58,518 nt of DNA from positions 1 to 58,518 of IMG/VR virus record IMGVR_UViG_3300047472_000128. One strand, 5' to 3'. Below, piece after piece: positions 6,647 to 14,457 of the stretch; positions within the stretch are counted from its first letter, which is position 1; each line of letters starts with the position of its first letter. The notes beneath the pieces were generated by a model, which ran no database searches, had not been told where the DNA came from, and saw only the letters and a program-made list of their open reading frames with translations. Source of the DNA: a virus. A program made the position numbers and the translations under genes.

Positions 6647-7299
6647 CGGATTGGGGTCCGTTTCTGCGGGCGGCGCGTGCCGAGCGTGGTTGGTCGCAGA
6701 CTCGGGGGTGTGAGGAGTTGCGGAAGGCGGCACCGATCAACCTGCCGGAGAACATGAGCTTGCTCCGGTCGTGGAAGCGGTGGGAGAAGGGGACGAGTCC
6801 GGACACGTTCTATGAGGAGATCTTGTGCCGGGTGTTCGGGGTGCGTCCCCCGTACCTGCGTCCGACGTTGCTGGTGACGGGGTCACGGATGTGGGATGAC
6901 GTGCTGGCGGTGCACCGGGTGTTGTTCATGGAGTTCCTGGACTGGTCGTTGACGCGGACCGTTCGGACCGCTGTGCATGACGGGTTCGAGGTCCTTCACG
7001 GCGGTGCGGACGGCGCGGACACCATCACCGAGGACTGGGTGACCGGGATGAAAGCCCGGTTCCCGCATGTGACATCCCGGATCGTGCGCCCCGACTACGA
7101 GCAGTACGCGCGGTGGGAAGCACCGAAGTTCCGGAATCAGGTCATGGTCGATGCCCGGCCGCATCGGGTCATCGCGTTCCACCGCGCATCGTCGGGCGGG
7201 ACACAGGACTGCATCGACCGGGCCGCGCGGGCTGGTATCCCGATCCACATCTACCGGCCCGGTGACCCCGACCCCGAAATCATCACCACCCTGTTCTAG
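6643..7299 (+). CDS. HTH domain fused to a YspA-type SLOG domain
   Basis: 218 residues, GTG start overlapping the upstream stop. Residues about 1-70 resemble an XRE helix-turn-helix (FLRAARAERGWSQTRGCEELRK ... RSWKRWEKGTSPDTFYEEILCRVFGV). Residues about 75-205 form a Rossmann-like SLOG fold of the YspA/DUF2493 kind: LLVTGSRMWDD, then VLHGGADGADTITEDW, a PDYEQYARWEAPKFRNQVMVD block and IAFHRASSGGTQDCIDRAARAGIPI. SLOG domains bind nucleotide-derived ligands, so a ligand-sensing regulator is a reasonable reading. The fusion itself is the unusual point. Confidence 0.7.
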   Translation: MTDWGPFLRAARAERGWSQTRGCEELRKAAPINLPENMSLLRSWKRWEKGTSPDTFYEEILCRVFGVRPPYLRPTLLVTGSRMWDDVLAVHRVLFMEFLDWSLTRTVRTAVHDGFEVLHGGADGADTITEDWVTGMKARFPHVTSRIVRPDYEQYARWEAPKFRNQVMVDARPHRVIAFHRASSGGTQDCIDRAARAGIPIHIYRPGDPDPEIITTLF

Positions 7300-7323
7300 A
7301 ATGAGCATGACCGAAGGAGCACA

Positions 7324-7539
7324 ATGACCACCGTATTCGACCAGGCACCGCCCGCAATGTTCGCCACTGTGGCGCTTGAGACCATCATCAACGGGGACGA
7401 GTGCCGGGACTGCCGAACCCCCCGCCACACCTGGAACCGCCTGCACTGGTTGTACCGGGAATGGTCCGGGAAATGCCCCGACTGCCACGCCGCTGACATC
7501 CGGCTGGACTTCCACCAGCAGAACGCCGACGAGTCATGA
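7324..7539 (+). CDS. Small zinc-ribbon protein
   Basis: 71 residues with a strong GAAGGAG site. CRDCRTPRHTW and CPDCHAADIR provide a CxxC...CxxC ribbon. Preceded by a 24-nt gap after the SLOG gene, so it may be independently translated. The stop overlaps the next start as ATGA. Function unknown. Confidence 0.7.
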   Translation: MTTVFDQAPPAMFATVALETIINGDECRDCRTPRHTWNRLHWLYREWSGKCPDCHAADIRLDFHQQNADES

Positions 7540-7829
7540 TCGTCTACGCGCTCGTCAACGCGAACACGTGGGAACTCGAACCCGGCGAGTTCCACACCGA
7601 CATCCAGATAGCCGGACCACGCTCCGAGAAAAAGCGCCTCGTCCTCGTAGCCATCGAGATCCCCGACGACGGACGCCCCAGCCGTTCGCTGTGGTCAGGG
7701 ATGCGGAAAACGGACCAGTTCGGCGCACGCTGGGAATGGTTCGGCCCCACCGGGAAGATGCTCGACGCAGCGCCGATCACCTGGAATAGCCTCGTTGAGC
7801 GTGTCGAAGTCCAGGAAGGTGGCATCTGA
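7536..7829 (+). CDS. Hypothetical protein, paralog of the gene at 8559
   Basis: 97 residues beginning MIVYALVNANTWELEPGEF. Its first two-thirds align by eye without gaps to the product of 8559-8831: both share YALV-x2-NTWEL-x-P-x-EF-x-TDI, then SE-x-VLVAI-x-IPDDG and LWSGM. Their C-termini diverge. A duplication followed by insertion of the two genes between them is the simplest history. Function unknown. Confidence 0.7.
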   Translation: MIVYALVNANTWELEPGEFHTDIQIAGPRSEKKRLVLVAIEIPDDGRPSRSLWSGMRKTDQFGARWEWFGPTGKMLDAAPITWNSLVERVEVQEGGI

Positions 7830-8047
7830 TGATCTCGGAGATCGAAGCCACCGAACAGGGCTGGGCAAGCCTTGCCCTGATCGGCGACGATGGCCAGGCA
7901 TCCGCTGGCATTCACGTCCACGAAGGTTGGCTGTGGGTGCATATCAGCTCGGCGTACGGCTACACGGTCGAAGACCTGGCTGCCCTCGGGCGCACCTTTA
8001 CCCGGTTGTCCGAGCAGCTAGCCGCGAGCGGAGAGGCCTACCTCTGA
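7829..8047 (+). CDS. Small hypothetical protein
   Basis: 72 residues, TGATG overlap with the previous stop. It has a beta-strand-rich start (WASLALIGDDGQASAGIHVHEGWLWVHI) and a helical end (LAALGRTFTRLSEQLAASG). It resembles short single-domain phage proteins of unknown role that sit between paralogous genes. Confidence 0.65.
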   Translation: MISEIEATEQGWASLALIGDDGQASAGIHVHEGWLWVHISSAYGYTVEDLAALGRTFTRLSEQLAASGEAYL

Positions 8048-8562
8048 TGAAGTCCGTTCTTGGCACAACTGCGCGTGTTGACGGTGGCCCGTTGATGCCG
8101 TGTCAGTTGGAGATCGACCAGGAGTCGCAGGTGTTCACCGACGACTCCCCGCGCCTTAATCCCGGGTGGACATACCGCGACGGGAAAGGCCACGAGCACT
8201 ACGCCAGCGGCGACGAACTACCCACCCTGTTCCGCTGGACCGAGGAAGTGCCCTGCGACGGTTCCTGCTCCAACTGGGACTGCGAGGGGTACTCCGTAAC
8301 CTCCCTGTGGTGCCCGCTCTGCGGCGAGCACATCACCCCCACGTACAGCCGCATGCCCCGGAAGATCGTCATCCCGGGCCCCGAACGGTGGACCGTCAGA
8401 CTGTTCGGCCCCGTCAACACCCAAGAGTTCGACGTGCTCATCACCACCGACGACGCCTACTTTCACGGGCGCGCAACCGTCACCGAGGCGACCACCGGCC
8501 CATACCAGCAGCAGGTAACCGCCGTGGGCATCACCGAGCTGGAAAGGACAAGTGCGCCGTGA
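8047..8562 (+). CDS. Zinc-ribbon protein of unknown function
   Basis: 171 residues from ATG 8047 (TGATG overlap). The middle has PCDGSCSNWDCEGYSVTSLWCPLCGEH, at least five cysteines forming a ribbon. The rest is beta-rich (RKIVIPGPERWTVRLFGPVNTQEFDVLITTDDAYFHGRATV). No family recognised. It sits between the two paralogous NTWEL-type genes. Confidence 0.65.
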   Translation: MKSVLGTTARVDGGPLMPCQLEIDQESQVFTDDSPRLNPGWTYRDGKGHEHYASGDELPTLFRWTEEVPCDGSCSNWDCEGYSVTSLWCPLCGEHITPTYSRMPRKIVIPGPERWTVRLFGPVNTQEFDVLITTDDAYFHGRATVTEATTGPYQQQVTAVGITELERTSAP

Positions 8563-8831
8563 TCCTCTACGCTTTGGTGGAAAGCAACACTTGGGAACTC
8601 GACCCCGAAGAGTTCTACACCGACATCAACGTTGCCAAGGCGCGATCCGAGGAGCTTAGCTACGTCCTCGTCGCCATCAACATCCCCGACGACGGTGGAC
8701 CCAGCGCAAAGCTTTGGTCCGGCATGCGCGGGCATCCTCGGCTCGGGGGTGCGGAGTGGACATGGCACGGGCCCATAGTTGATTTCGACGAGAAGCAGCT
8801 TGACGCTCCACCGGCCGGTTGGCCGACTTGA
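8559..8831 (+). CDS. Hypothetical protein, paralog of the gene at 7536
   Basis: 90 residues. GTG 8559 overlaps the upstream stop as GTGA and has GGAAAGGA about 9 nt upstream. Sequence MILYALVESNTWELDPEEF and SYVLVAINIPDDG is clearly homologous to the 97-residue product of 7536-7829. The downstream exonuclease gene starts within its stop codon (TGATG). Confidence 0.7.
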   Translation: MILYALVESNTWELDPEEFYTDINVAKARSEELSYVLVAINIPDDGGPSAKLWSGMRGHPRLGGAEWTWHGPIVDFDEKQLDAPPAGWPT

Positions 8832-9694
8832 TGCCCGTTCCTCTCCTCGGGTGGAACGCGCCCCGCGCCGAGTGGCTTGCTGCCCGGCGCGGGGGCCTCG
8901 GCGCCTCGGATGTCGCCGCAGCCCTCGGGTTCTCCACCCACCGCACCCCCTGGCAAGTCGCAGCGGAGAAGACGAACCTGCTACTCCCCCCCGACGACGC
9001 AGGCCCAGCCGCCCAGTTGGGCACCGACCTTGAGCCGTGGATCATCGAGCAGGCCCCGAAGCTGCTCGGCCAGACAGTCGCCCGCACCCCCCACATGCTG
9101 TACGCCCACAACGAACACGCCTGGCGGCGCTGCTCCCCTGATGCATTCTCAGCCGACGGATGGTGCGTCCAAGCCAAAACCTCCGGGCTCGCAACCCCCG
9201 GATACCCCCACCAATGGGCAGACGGAGCCATCCCCCTCGACTACGAGTTGCAAGTCCGGTGGGAAATCCACGTCATGGACGCCCCCGGCTGCCACCTCGT
9301 CGCGCTCGTCGCTGGCCAAGGACTCATCCACCGGCCCGTGGCCCGGGACATGGGCATCGAACACGCGTTGATCGCCCAAGTCGCCCCGTGGTGGAAAGAC
9401 CACGTCATCGACCGGAAAGAACCCGCGTTGATGGGCCCCGACAGCGAGATGATGAAGTACCTGTACCCCCGCGCGGTCAAACCCGAGGTCGATCTCACCG
9501 ACAGCCCGATCGAACACTGGGTAGCCGAATACGCATCCGCCCGCGACGACGAGAAGACCGCCAAAGCCCGGAAAGATGAAGCCGGGGCAAACGTCAAACG
9601 GTTGATCGGAGATGCTACAGTCGCCAAGTCGAACGGCCGCAAAGTCGCCACCTGGTCATCACCGGCCAGCGGCAAACGCGCCCTCTACATCTGA
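8831..9694 (+). CDS. YqaJ-like recombination exonuclease
   Basis: 287 residues. GLGASDVAAALGFSTHRTPW (22-41), LGTDLEPWIIEQ (63-74), SPDAF with D104, and the CVQAK segment (112-116) align with the YqaJ/lambda-exonuclease fold. PLDYELQVRWEIHVMDAPGCHLVALV is the following conserved helix/strand pair. Family members degrade one strand of dsDNA from an end to feed the annealing protein. RecT follows directly. Oddity: the usual D-x9-E-x-K triad reads D104-x9-Q114-x-K116, with glutamine replacing the metal-binding glutamate. ATG 8831 is preferred over TTG 8819 because it overlaps the upstream stop. Confidence 0.85.
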   Translation: MPVPLLGWNAPRAEWLAARRGGLGASDVAAALGFSTHRTPWQVAAEKTNLLLPPDDAGPAAQLGTDLEPWIIEQAPKLLGQTVARTPHMLYAHNEHAWRRCSPDAFSADGWCVQAKTSGLATPGYPHQWADGAIPLDYELQVRWEIHVMDAPGCHLVALVAGQGLIHRPVARDMGIEHALIAQVAPWWKDHVIDRKEPALMGPDSEMMKYLYPRAVKPEVDLTDSPIEHWVAEYASARDDEKTAKARKDEAGANVKRLIGDATVAKSNGRKVATWSSPASGKRALYI

Positions 9695-9711
9695 CTTCGA
9701 AGGAGTCACCC

Positions 9712-10746
9712 ATGGCATCACCCAACGCAGCCGACGCCCTCGCCAACCGCAAAGAGCCCGGCAAAGAAGTCTCCACCATCGTCAACGACATCCGCCGCAT
9801 GGAAGGCGAATTCGCGAAAGCCATGCCGCGCGGTGAGGAAGCCGTTCAGTTGGTGCGCGACGCCATCACGGTCCTCAACAAGACCCCGCTCCTCCACCGG
9901 TGCGACTCGACGTCGGTCCTCGGGTCGCTGATGACCTGCGCCCAGCTCGGGTTGCGGCCATCCGTGCTCGGCGAGGCGTTCGTGCTCCCGTTCTGGGACT
10001 CGAAGAGCAGCGGCTACCAAGCCCAACTCATCATCGGCTACCCCGGTTACATCCGACTCGCCCTCGAATCCCAGTTGGTCGACTCCCTCATGCCCCGCAC
10101 CGTCCGCGAAGCCGACGAATTCGACGTCGATTACGGGGTCGCAGACACCCTCGTCCACAGGCCGGCACGAGGACGCACGCGGGGCGACGTCACCGACTAC
10201 TACTCGATCGCGAAGTTCCGCAGCGGCGGCCACGCGTTCTTCACCATGAACCGTCCCGAGATGCTCGAATACCGGGACCGGTTCGCGACGACGAAGACGA
10301 AGGCCGGGAAGGTCTTCGGGCCGTGGGTCGACCACTTCGACGCCATGGGGCAGAAAACGACCATCAGGCAGCTCGTCAAGTACCTCCCGAAGACCCCGCG
10401 TCTCGCGATCGCCCGCTACGTGGACGGCTCACTCAGGCTGGACCTGAACCCGAAGGCCGACGCCACCGATGTCAGCGAACACCCCACCGTCGATGGCGCG
10501 GTCGTGCCCCCCGACGAGCCCAATGACGGGACGCTCGACCCGAACGCGCCGATCACCGACGACATGCGGATCCGGCTCATGGCCCTCGCCACCGACATGG
10601 GCCAGGACCGGCCCGAGCGGATCGCCTACTACCAGCAGGTCACCGGCCGCAACAGTGTGGAGTCCGTCAAAAATCTGAAGGTCGGCGAAGCAGCCAAACT
10701 CATCCAGGCCTACGAGTCCTGGAAGCGGCAGAGCGAGCCTGCGTGA
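9712..10746 (+). CDS. recT: RecT-like single-strand annealing protein
   Basis: 344 residues. Residues about 20-245 carry RecT landmarks: LVRDAITVLNKTPLLHRCDSTSVLGSLMTCAQLGLRP, EAFVLPF, LIIGYPGYIRLA and, near the end of the domain, FDAMGQKTTIRQLVKYLP. The protein anneals ssDNA exposed by the partner exonuclease upstream. A linker (PPDEPNDGTLDPNAP) precedes a C-terminal helical region of about 65 residues (ITDDMRIRLMALATDMG...), possibly for protein contacts. Strong GAAGGAG ribosome site. The stop overlaps the next start as GTGA. Confidence 0.9.
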   Translation: MASPNAADALANRKEPGKEVSTIVNDIRRMEGEFAKAMPRGEEAVQLVRDAITVLNKTPLLHRCDSTSVLGSLMTCAQLGLRPSVLGEAFVLPFWDSKSSGYQAQLIIGYPGYIRLALESQLVDSLMPRTVREADEFDVDYGVADTLVHRPARGRTRGDVTDYYSIAKFRSGGHAFFTMNRPEMLEYRDRFATTKTKAGKVFGPWVDHFDAMGQKTTIRQLVKYLPKTPRLAIARYVDGSLRLDLNPKADATDVSEHPTVDGAVVPPDEPNDGTLDPNAPITDDMRIRLMALATDMGQDRPERIAYYQQVTGRNSVESVKNLKVGEAAKLIQAYESWKRQSEPA

Positions 10747-11117
10747 GCGCGGTCCCCGACTGGATGGACCGGGCCGCGTGCCGCGGTGTCGACATCAGCG
10801 TGTTCTACCCCGAACCCCCACCAGGGCGGAAGAACCCGCCACGAGGAATCGGGGTAGCAGCCGCCCGCGTCTGCTCCCCGTGCCCCGTCCGTGACGAATG
10901 CCTCGAATGGGCCCTCGGCAAAGAAAAGTTCGGGACATGGGGCGGCACCACCGAACTCGACCGCGACGCCATGCGCAAAGGCATCCGCCGGAAACAGTGC
11001 CCCGTCTGCGGATCAACCCGCCACCAAGACACCTCCGCCGGGCAGGCCTGCATGTCCTGCGGGGTGTCCTGGCCAACCCGTCAACCCCGCGAGAAAGCCC
11101 CCGCACCAGCACGCTGA
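10743..11117 (+). CDS. WhiB-like iron-sulfur regulator with a C-terminal zinc ribbon
   Basis: 124 residues, GTG start. WMDRAACRG with C13, then C44, C47 and C53 in VCSPCPVRDEC, is the four-cysteine Fe-S set of WhiB-like proteins. GTWGG at 64-68 is the family turn. After a basic stretch (MRKGIRRKQ), CPVCG...CMSCG (86-107) adds a four-cysteine ribbon not found in standard WhiB proteins. WhiB-like proteins bind the primary sigma factor and alter promoter choice; phage copies can interfere with host regulators. Its 3' end overlaps the convergent glycosyltransferase gene by 37 bp. Confidence 0.9.
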   Translation: MSAVPDWMDRAACRGVDISVFYPEPPPGRKNPPRGIGVAAARVCSPCPVRDECLEWALGKEKFGTWGGTTELDRDAMRKGIRRKQCPVCGSTRHQDTSAGQACMSCGVSWPTRQPREKAPAPAR

Positions 11118-12148
11118 ACCCGGAACGCCTCAGTCCAAGCCTCCATCCACTTCCACGCATGCCGCTCCACCGTCCACTCCGCTGCGCCGGCCCGCGACCG
11201 TTCCGACACCTCAGCCCGCCAGGTGTCATCGGTCGCGAGCCGTCGCAGCTCCCGATACCACTGCGACGGTTTCCCGGCCAGCACACCCACACCGCTCTCC
11301 TGGTGGAGGCGCTCGTACTCAGGCAGCGGCGACACCACCGGTGGTACACCCACCGCGGCGTATTCGAGCATCTTAAGGTGGGATTTGCTTGTATTAAATC
11401 TAGTAATAGCTAGTGGGGCGATGCCGATCCCGAGGCGGGCGATGTTGACCGCCCAGTCCCCGATCTCGATATTCCCCGTCGACAGCGGCTCACGCGGCAA
11501 GCGGAGCGCGTCCTGAACACCCTCGCCGGGGCCGACGACCTGGAACATGTGGCCCTCGGTCATGAGCCGCTGGACCGCGGTTCCGGTGACCTGAAGATCA
11601 TCCGGGTGGGAGTGGATCGACCCGCCCCACCCGATCACCGGCGAGTCCTGCCGGTCCAACTTCAGGAACAGCTCAGGGACGCAGTTCGGGAGAACCACCC
11701 CGCGGCCGTGCCCGGCGTACCGGCGCAGCAGTGCCGGCGTCGACACCGTAACCAGGGTGGCGCGCTGGCAGGCGAGCGCGGCGGTGGCCCAATCGTGCTG
11801 CGTGTTCGACTGCGGGTGCAGGGCCGCCCATGCCGGGTTGGTGGGGTTGATGGCGTCGAGGTCGTCGTCGATGTCGATGACCACCGCGACGCCCTTCGCT
11901 CGGAGCATGGGGATCGCGTCGGCTACGGGGCCGTGGGTGACGCGCTGCAACACCATGACGTCGACACCTTCGGGGGCTTGGACGTCGATGAGCTTCCCGC
12001 CGTCCATGGTGCCGGTCAGGCCGTGGTGGCGTTGGGCCGGGGGGATGATCTGGATGTGGTGACCTTGTGACTGCAAGTATCTGGCAGCGAACAGCAGTCG
12101 ATACCAGCCACAGCCCTGGAGATCCGCCGGAAAAACCGCAACCCTCAT
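11081..12148 (-). CDS. GT-B type glycosyltransferase
   Basis: 355 residues from ATG 12146-12148 (ATGA overlap). The N-terminal domain has VFPADLQGCGWYRLLFAARYL and VVIDIDDDLDAINPTN. The C-terminal domain has VIGWGGSIHSHPDDL, then LGIGIAPLAITRFNTSKSHLKMLEYAAVGVPPVVS, a GT4-like donor-sugar-binding block. It probably transfers a nucleotide-activated sugar to a phage or host surface acceptor. It ends a six-gene set of sugar and methyl transferases next to minor tail genes, so virion decoration is a reasonable inference. Confidence 0.85.
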   Translation of the reverse strand: MRVAVFPADLQGCGWYRLLFAARYLQSQGHHIQIIPPAQRHHGLTGTMDGGKLIDVQAPEGVDVMVLQRVTHGPVADAIPMLRAKGVAVVIDIDDDLDAINPTNPAWAALHPQSNTQHDWATAALACQRATLVTVSTPALLRRYAGHGRGVVLPNCVPELFLKLDRQDSPVIGWGGSIHSHPDDLQVTGTAVQRLMTEGHMFQVVGPGEGVQDALRLPREPLSTGNIEIGDWAVNIARLGIGIAPLAITRFNTSKSHLKMLEYAAVGVPPVVSPLPEYERLHQESGVGVLAGKPSQWYRELRRLATDDTWRAEVSERSRAGAAEWTVERHAWKWMEAWTEAFRVQRAGAGAFSRG

Positions 12149-12777
12149 GACATCTCCGCGATCCCACGGCCACCGACGTTCCCACCATGGATCCGATACC
12201 GCCACGTCCTCACCGGAACATGCGCGAACATCGCGCCGGCATCCAGCATGCGCAGCAACAGCCCGTAGTCCTCTTCCTGCGCGAACTCCTCCGAGCGGGG
12301 CTTCGGGAACCCACCAGCGGCGATTGCCAGGCCCGTCCGCATCAGGTTCGTCACCGGGATGAAGTTCCCCACGGTGCGGAGGTGATGCGCCTGCTCCGGC
12401 CCGAACGGCACCCCGAACGGGTCACGCAGCACCCCGTTCACCGGTGTGGCGAGGGGATCGCGCCCACCTTCGACGATCATCCCCGGGTAGACGAGGTCCG
12501 CACCGGTCTCCCGCGCAGCCTGCTCGCAGACCTCCAGGTGGTTCGGCAACAGGATGTCGTCATCGTCGAGCCATGCCACCCACTCGGTGGTGATCTGCGA
12601 CAGGGCGACGTTCCGGGCCCAGTGGGCGCCGATGCGGGCCCAGTCCATGATGATGACGATCGCGTCCGGCGGTCGGGTCTGCATGGCTGCGGACTCGACC
12701 GCCTTCGCGAGGCTGTACGACCTGCCGGGTATCGACGGGATCGCCACGGTGATGGTTTCGTCGCCTGGGACCCTCAT
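12145..12777 (-). CDS. GT2-family glycosyltransferase
   Basis: 210 residues from ATG 12775-12777 (ATGA overlap with the BldC-like gene). GT-A landmarks are ITVAIPSIPGRSYSLAKAVESAAMQTRPPDAIV at the start and AWLDDDDILLPNHLEV, whose DDD coordinates the divalent metal and nucleotide-sugar. EEFAQEEDYGLLLRML carries the ED acid/base pair typical of the family. Soluble, no membrane segment. Co-transcribed with the GT-B enzyme below it. Confidence 0.85.
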   Translation of the reverse strand: MRVPGDETITVAIPSIPGRSYSLAKAVESAAMQTRPPDAIVIIMDWARIGAHWARNVALSQITTEWVAWLDDDDILLPNHLEVCEQAARETGADLVYPGMIVEGGRDPLATPVNGVLRDPFGVPFGPEQAHHLRTVGNFIPVTNLMRTGLAIAAGGFPKPRSEEFAQEEDYGLLLRMLDAGAMFAHVPVRTWRYRIHGGNVGGRGIAEMS

Positions 12778-12959
12778 GACTCGCCTGCCAGCAGCCGACG
12801 GATCTCGGACTCGCGGTATCGGCGGTGACCGCCCGGGGTGCGGAGCGAGCTCACCCGGCCAGCCTGGGCCCACCGGGTCACGGTCTTCGGGTCGACCCGG
12901 AACATGGCCGCGACCTCGGCGGGGGTGAGCAGGTCTTCGTGTTCAGGTACGTCTCTCAT
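12774..12959 (-). CDS. BldC-like MerR-type HTH regulator
   Basis: 61 residues: a short N-terminus, then LLTPAEVAAMFRVDPKTVTR, WAQAG and TPGGHRRYRESEIRRLL. From memory this is close to residue-for-residue with Streptomyces BldC, which binds DNA cooperatively as head-to-tail oligomers and delays development. Lacks any effector domain. In this position, between glycosyltransferase genes, it may control the cassette or act on host promoters. Upstream it has a 15-bp spacer containing GGGTACGTTTCACCCC, possibly a binding site. Confidence 0.85.
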   Translation of the reverse strand: MRDVPEHEDLLTPAEVAAMFRVDPKTVTRWAQAGRVSSLRTPGGHRRYRESEIRRLLAGES

Positions 12960-12974
12960 GGGGTGAAACGTACC

Positions 12975-13565
12975 CTATGGGGCGGCATCTCCGCGATCAG
13001 GTAGACCAGACGTATTCCCGGAATGTATGTTCCAGCGCCATGTTACTAGAGGTAGGTGGACGATCTTCGCGCCCAACTCGATACACCGCAGCACCAGCCG
13101 GAAATCCTCACCACCGTTATGCAGACGCTCCGGCAACGGCTCGATCCGAGCTTCCTGCGCGAGCGCGGTCCGAACCACCACAGTCGAAGTCGTCTCCACA
13201 GGATTCGCCGGATCGAAGGGCTTCCCGAAGTTCGTCGGGAACGGATCAAACCCGTTCGTCCCCTCAAACCACGAGTAGCAGAAATCCGCCCCAGTCTCCT
13301 CCAGATGCCCGATCAGCCGCTCAAGGTGCTGAGGCAGGAACTCATCATCCGAGTCGAGGAACGCCACCCACGGCGTAAGCACGCCCTCCAACGCCCGCTG
13401 CCGAGTAGCCGCCGCACCCTCACGCCCCGTGTCGACCGCGACCGACACCGCAGCCGGAGACCACGTTTGCGCAGTCACCGACTGCATCGCCCGCAGCAGC
13501 ATCCCGTTGTTCAGCCGGGCCTGATGCGCGGGAATCGCCACCGTCACATCATTGGGAAAGAGCAC
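12975..13565 (-). CDS. GT2-family glycosyltransferase
   Basis: About 196 residues from GTG 13563-13565, which overlaps the epimerase stop by 17 nt. Later starts would cut into the first strand. It has VTVAIPAHQARLNNGMLLRAMQSVTAQTW, AFLDSDDEFLPQHLERL (DSDD metal site) and GGEDFRLVLRCIELG (ED pair). It resembles the 12145 enzyme in length and layout, suggesting an old duplication. Start not certain. Confidence 0.8.
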   Translation of the reverse strand: MLFPNDVTVAIPAHQARLNNGMLLRAMQSVTAQTWSPAAVSVAVDTGREGAAATRQRALEGVLTPWVAFLDSDDEFLPQHLERLIGHLEETGADFCYSWFEGTNGFDPFPTNFGKPFDPANPVETTSTVVVRTALAQEARIEPLPERLHNGGEDFRLVLRCIELGAKIVHLPLVTWRWNIHSGNTSGLPDRGDAAP

Positions 13566-14457
13566 GGCGCACCCCGTCTTCCAGGCTGATTTTCGGCGTG
13601 TAGATGGTGTGGAAGATGCTGGGATCACCGACGCGATTGAGGACACCCGTGGGCTTGCCGACCAGGTAGGTCACGTCATCCGAGTCGAGGCGGCCACCGG
13701 CGGCAAGGTTGACTACGACCGCGAGTTCGCCCATTTCCGTGCCGATCCCTGTGCATAGGTTCACGGGAGCCTGGTAGTCCTGGTCCACGACGGCGAGCGC
13801 ACCCGCCACCACGTCGGAAATGTGAATCCAGTCTCGGCGCTGTCCGCGTGGACCCCATACACTGAGGTCCCCTTCGCGGGCTCGCTTAACGATGGAAGGG
13901 AACGGGTAATCCAGGGATTGATCTTCCCCGTATCCGGAAAATGGCCGAACGATATGAACGTTCAACCCCTCGTCCTGCGCGTTGTACGCCAGCTTCTCCC
14001 CCGCCATCTTCGCGAACCCGTAATCCGCATCAGGCTTCCCCGCATGGTCGCGGGGCATCAGCGCCTCGGGCAACCGATGAGTCCCGTAGTTCCGCATGAG
14101 CAGCTTCCGGGATTGGTCGCTGCCATCCTGGAATCCGACCGGGTAGACCGCCGACGACGAGAAGTACAGCACCCGCTTCTGTCGGGTGCGTACCGCCCAT
14201 CCGAACATGGCTGCGTCCAGTTCGAGGTTCTTCGCGAGCGCGCGACGGTCGGAGTCGATCGCGGCGCGGCCCCCGACGTGGAAAGCGCAGTGGATCACGA
14301 GATCGTAGGCAGTGAAATGGCGTTCGGCTGCGAAGAGGATGCGGGCGTCCGATCCGTCGGCGATGTCCCAACCTTCCACATCCCAACCGCGCGAAATCAG
14401 CTCGGCGCTGATGTGGCGGCCCACAAATCCGGCCGAGCCGGTGACGAGGGCTCTCAC
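13549..14457 (-). CDS. NAD-dependent epimerase/dehydratase (extended SDR)
   Basis: 302 residues, GTG 14455-14457 overlapping the methyltransferase stop as GTGA. TGSAGFVGRHISAEL is the glycine-rich NAD site, LYFSSSAVYP holds the catalytic serine, and YGFAK is the YxxxK pair. RPFSGYGEDQS and RDWIHISDVVAGAL are the usual sugar-binding segments. Members epimerise, dehydrate or reduce nucleotide-sugars. It probably supplies a modified sugar to the neighbouring glycosyltransferases. Confidence 0.88.
   Translation of the reverse strand: MRALVTGSAGFVGRHISAELISRGWDVEGWDIADGSDARILFAAERHFTAYDLVIHCAFHVGGRAAIDSDRRALAKNLELDAAMFGWAVRTRQKRVLYFSSSAVYPVGFQDGSDQSRKLLMRNYGTHRLPEALMPRDHAGKPDADYGFAKMAGEKLAYNAQDEGLNVHIVRPFSGYGEDQSLDYPFPSIVKRAREGDLSVWGPRGQRRDWIHISDVVAGALAVVDQDYQAPVNLCTGIGTEMGELAVVVNLAAGGRLDSDDVTYLVGKPTGVLNRVGDPSIFHTIYTPKISLEDGVRRALSQ

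Noticed and set aside
11393-11412. Short AT-rich patch within the glycosyltransferase gene
   Set aside because: Looks like an origin or promoter at first sight, but lies in a conserved coding segment (TRFNTSKSHL) where Ile/Phe/Asn/Lys codons explain it.
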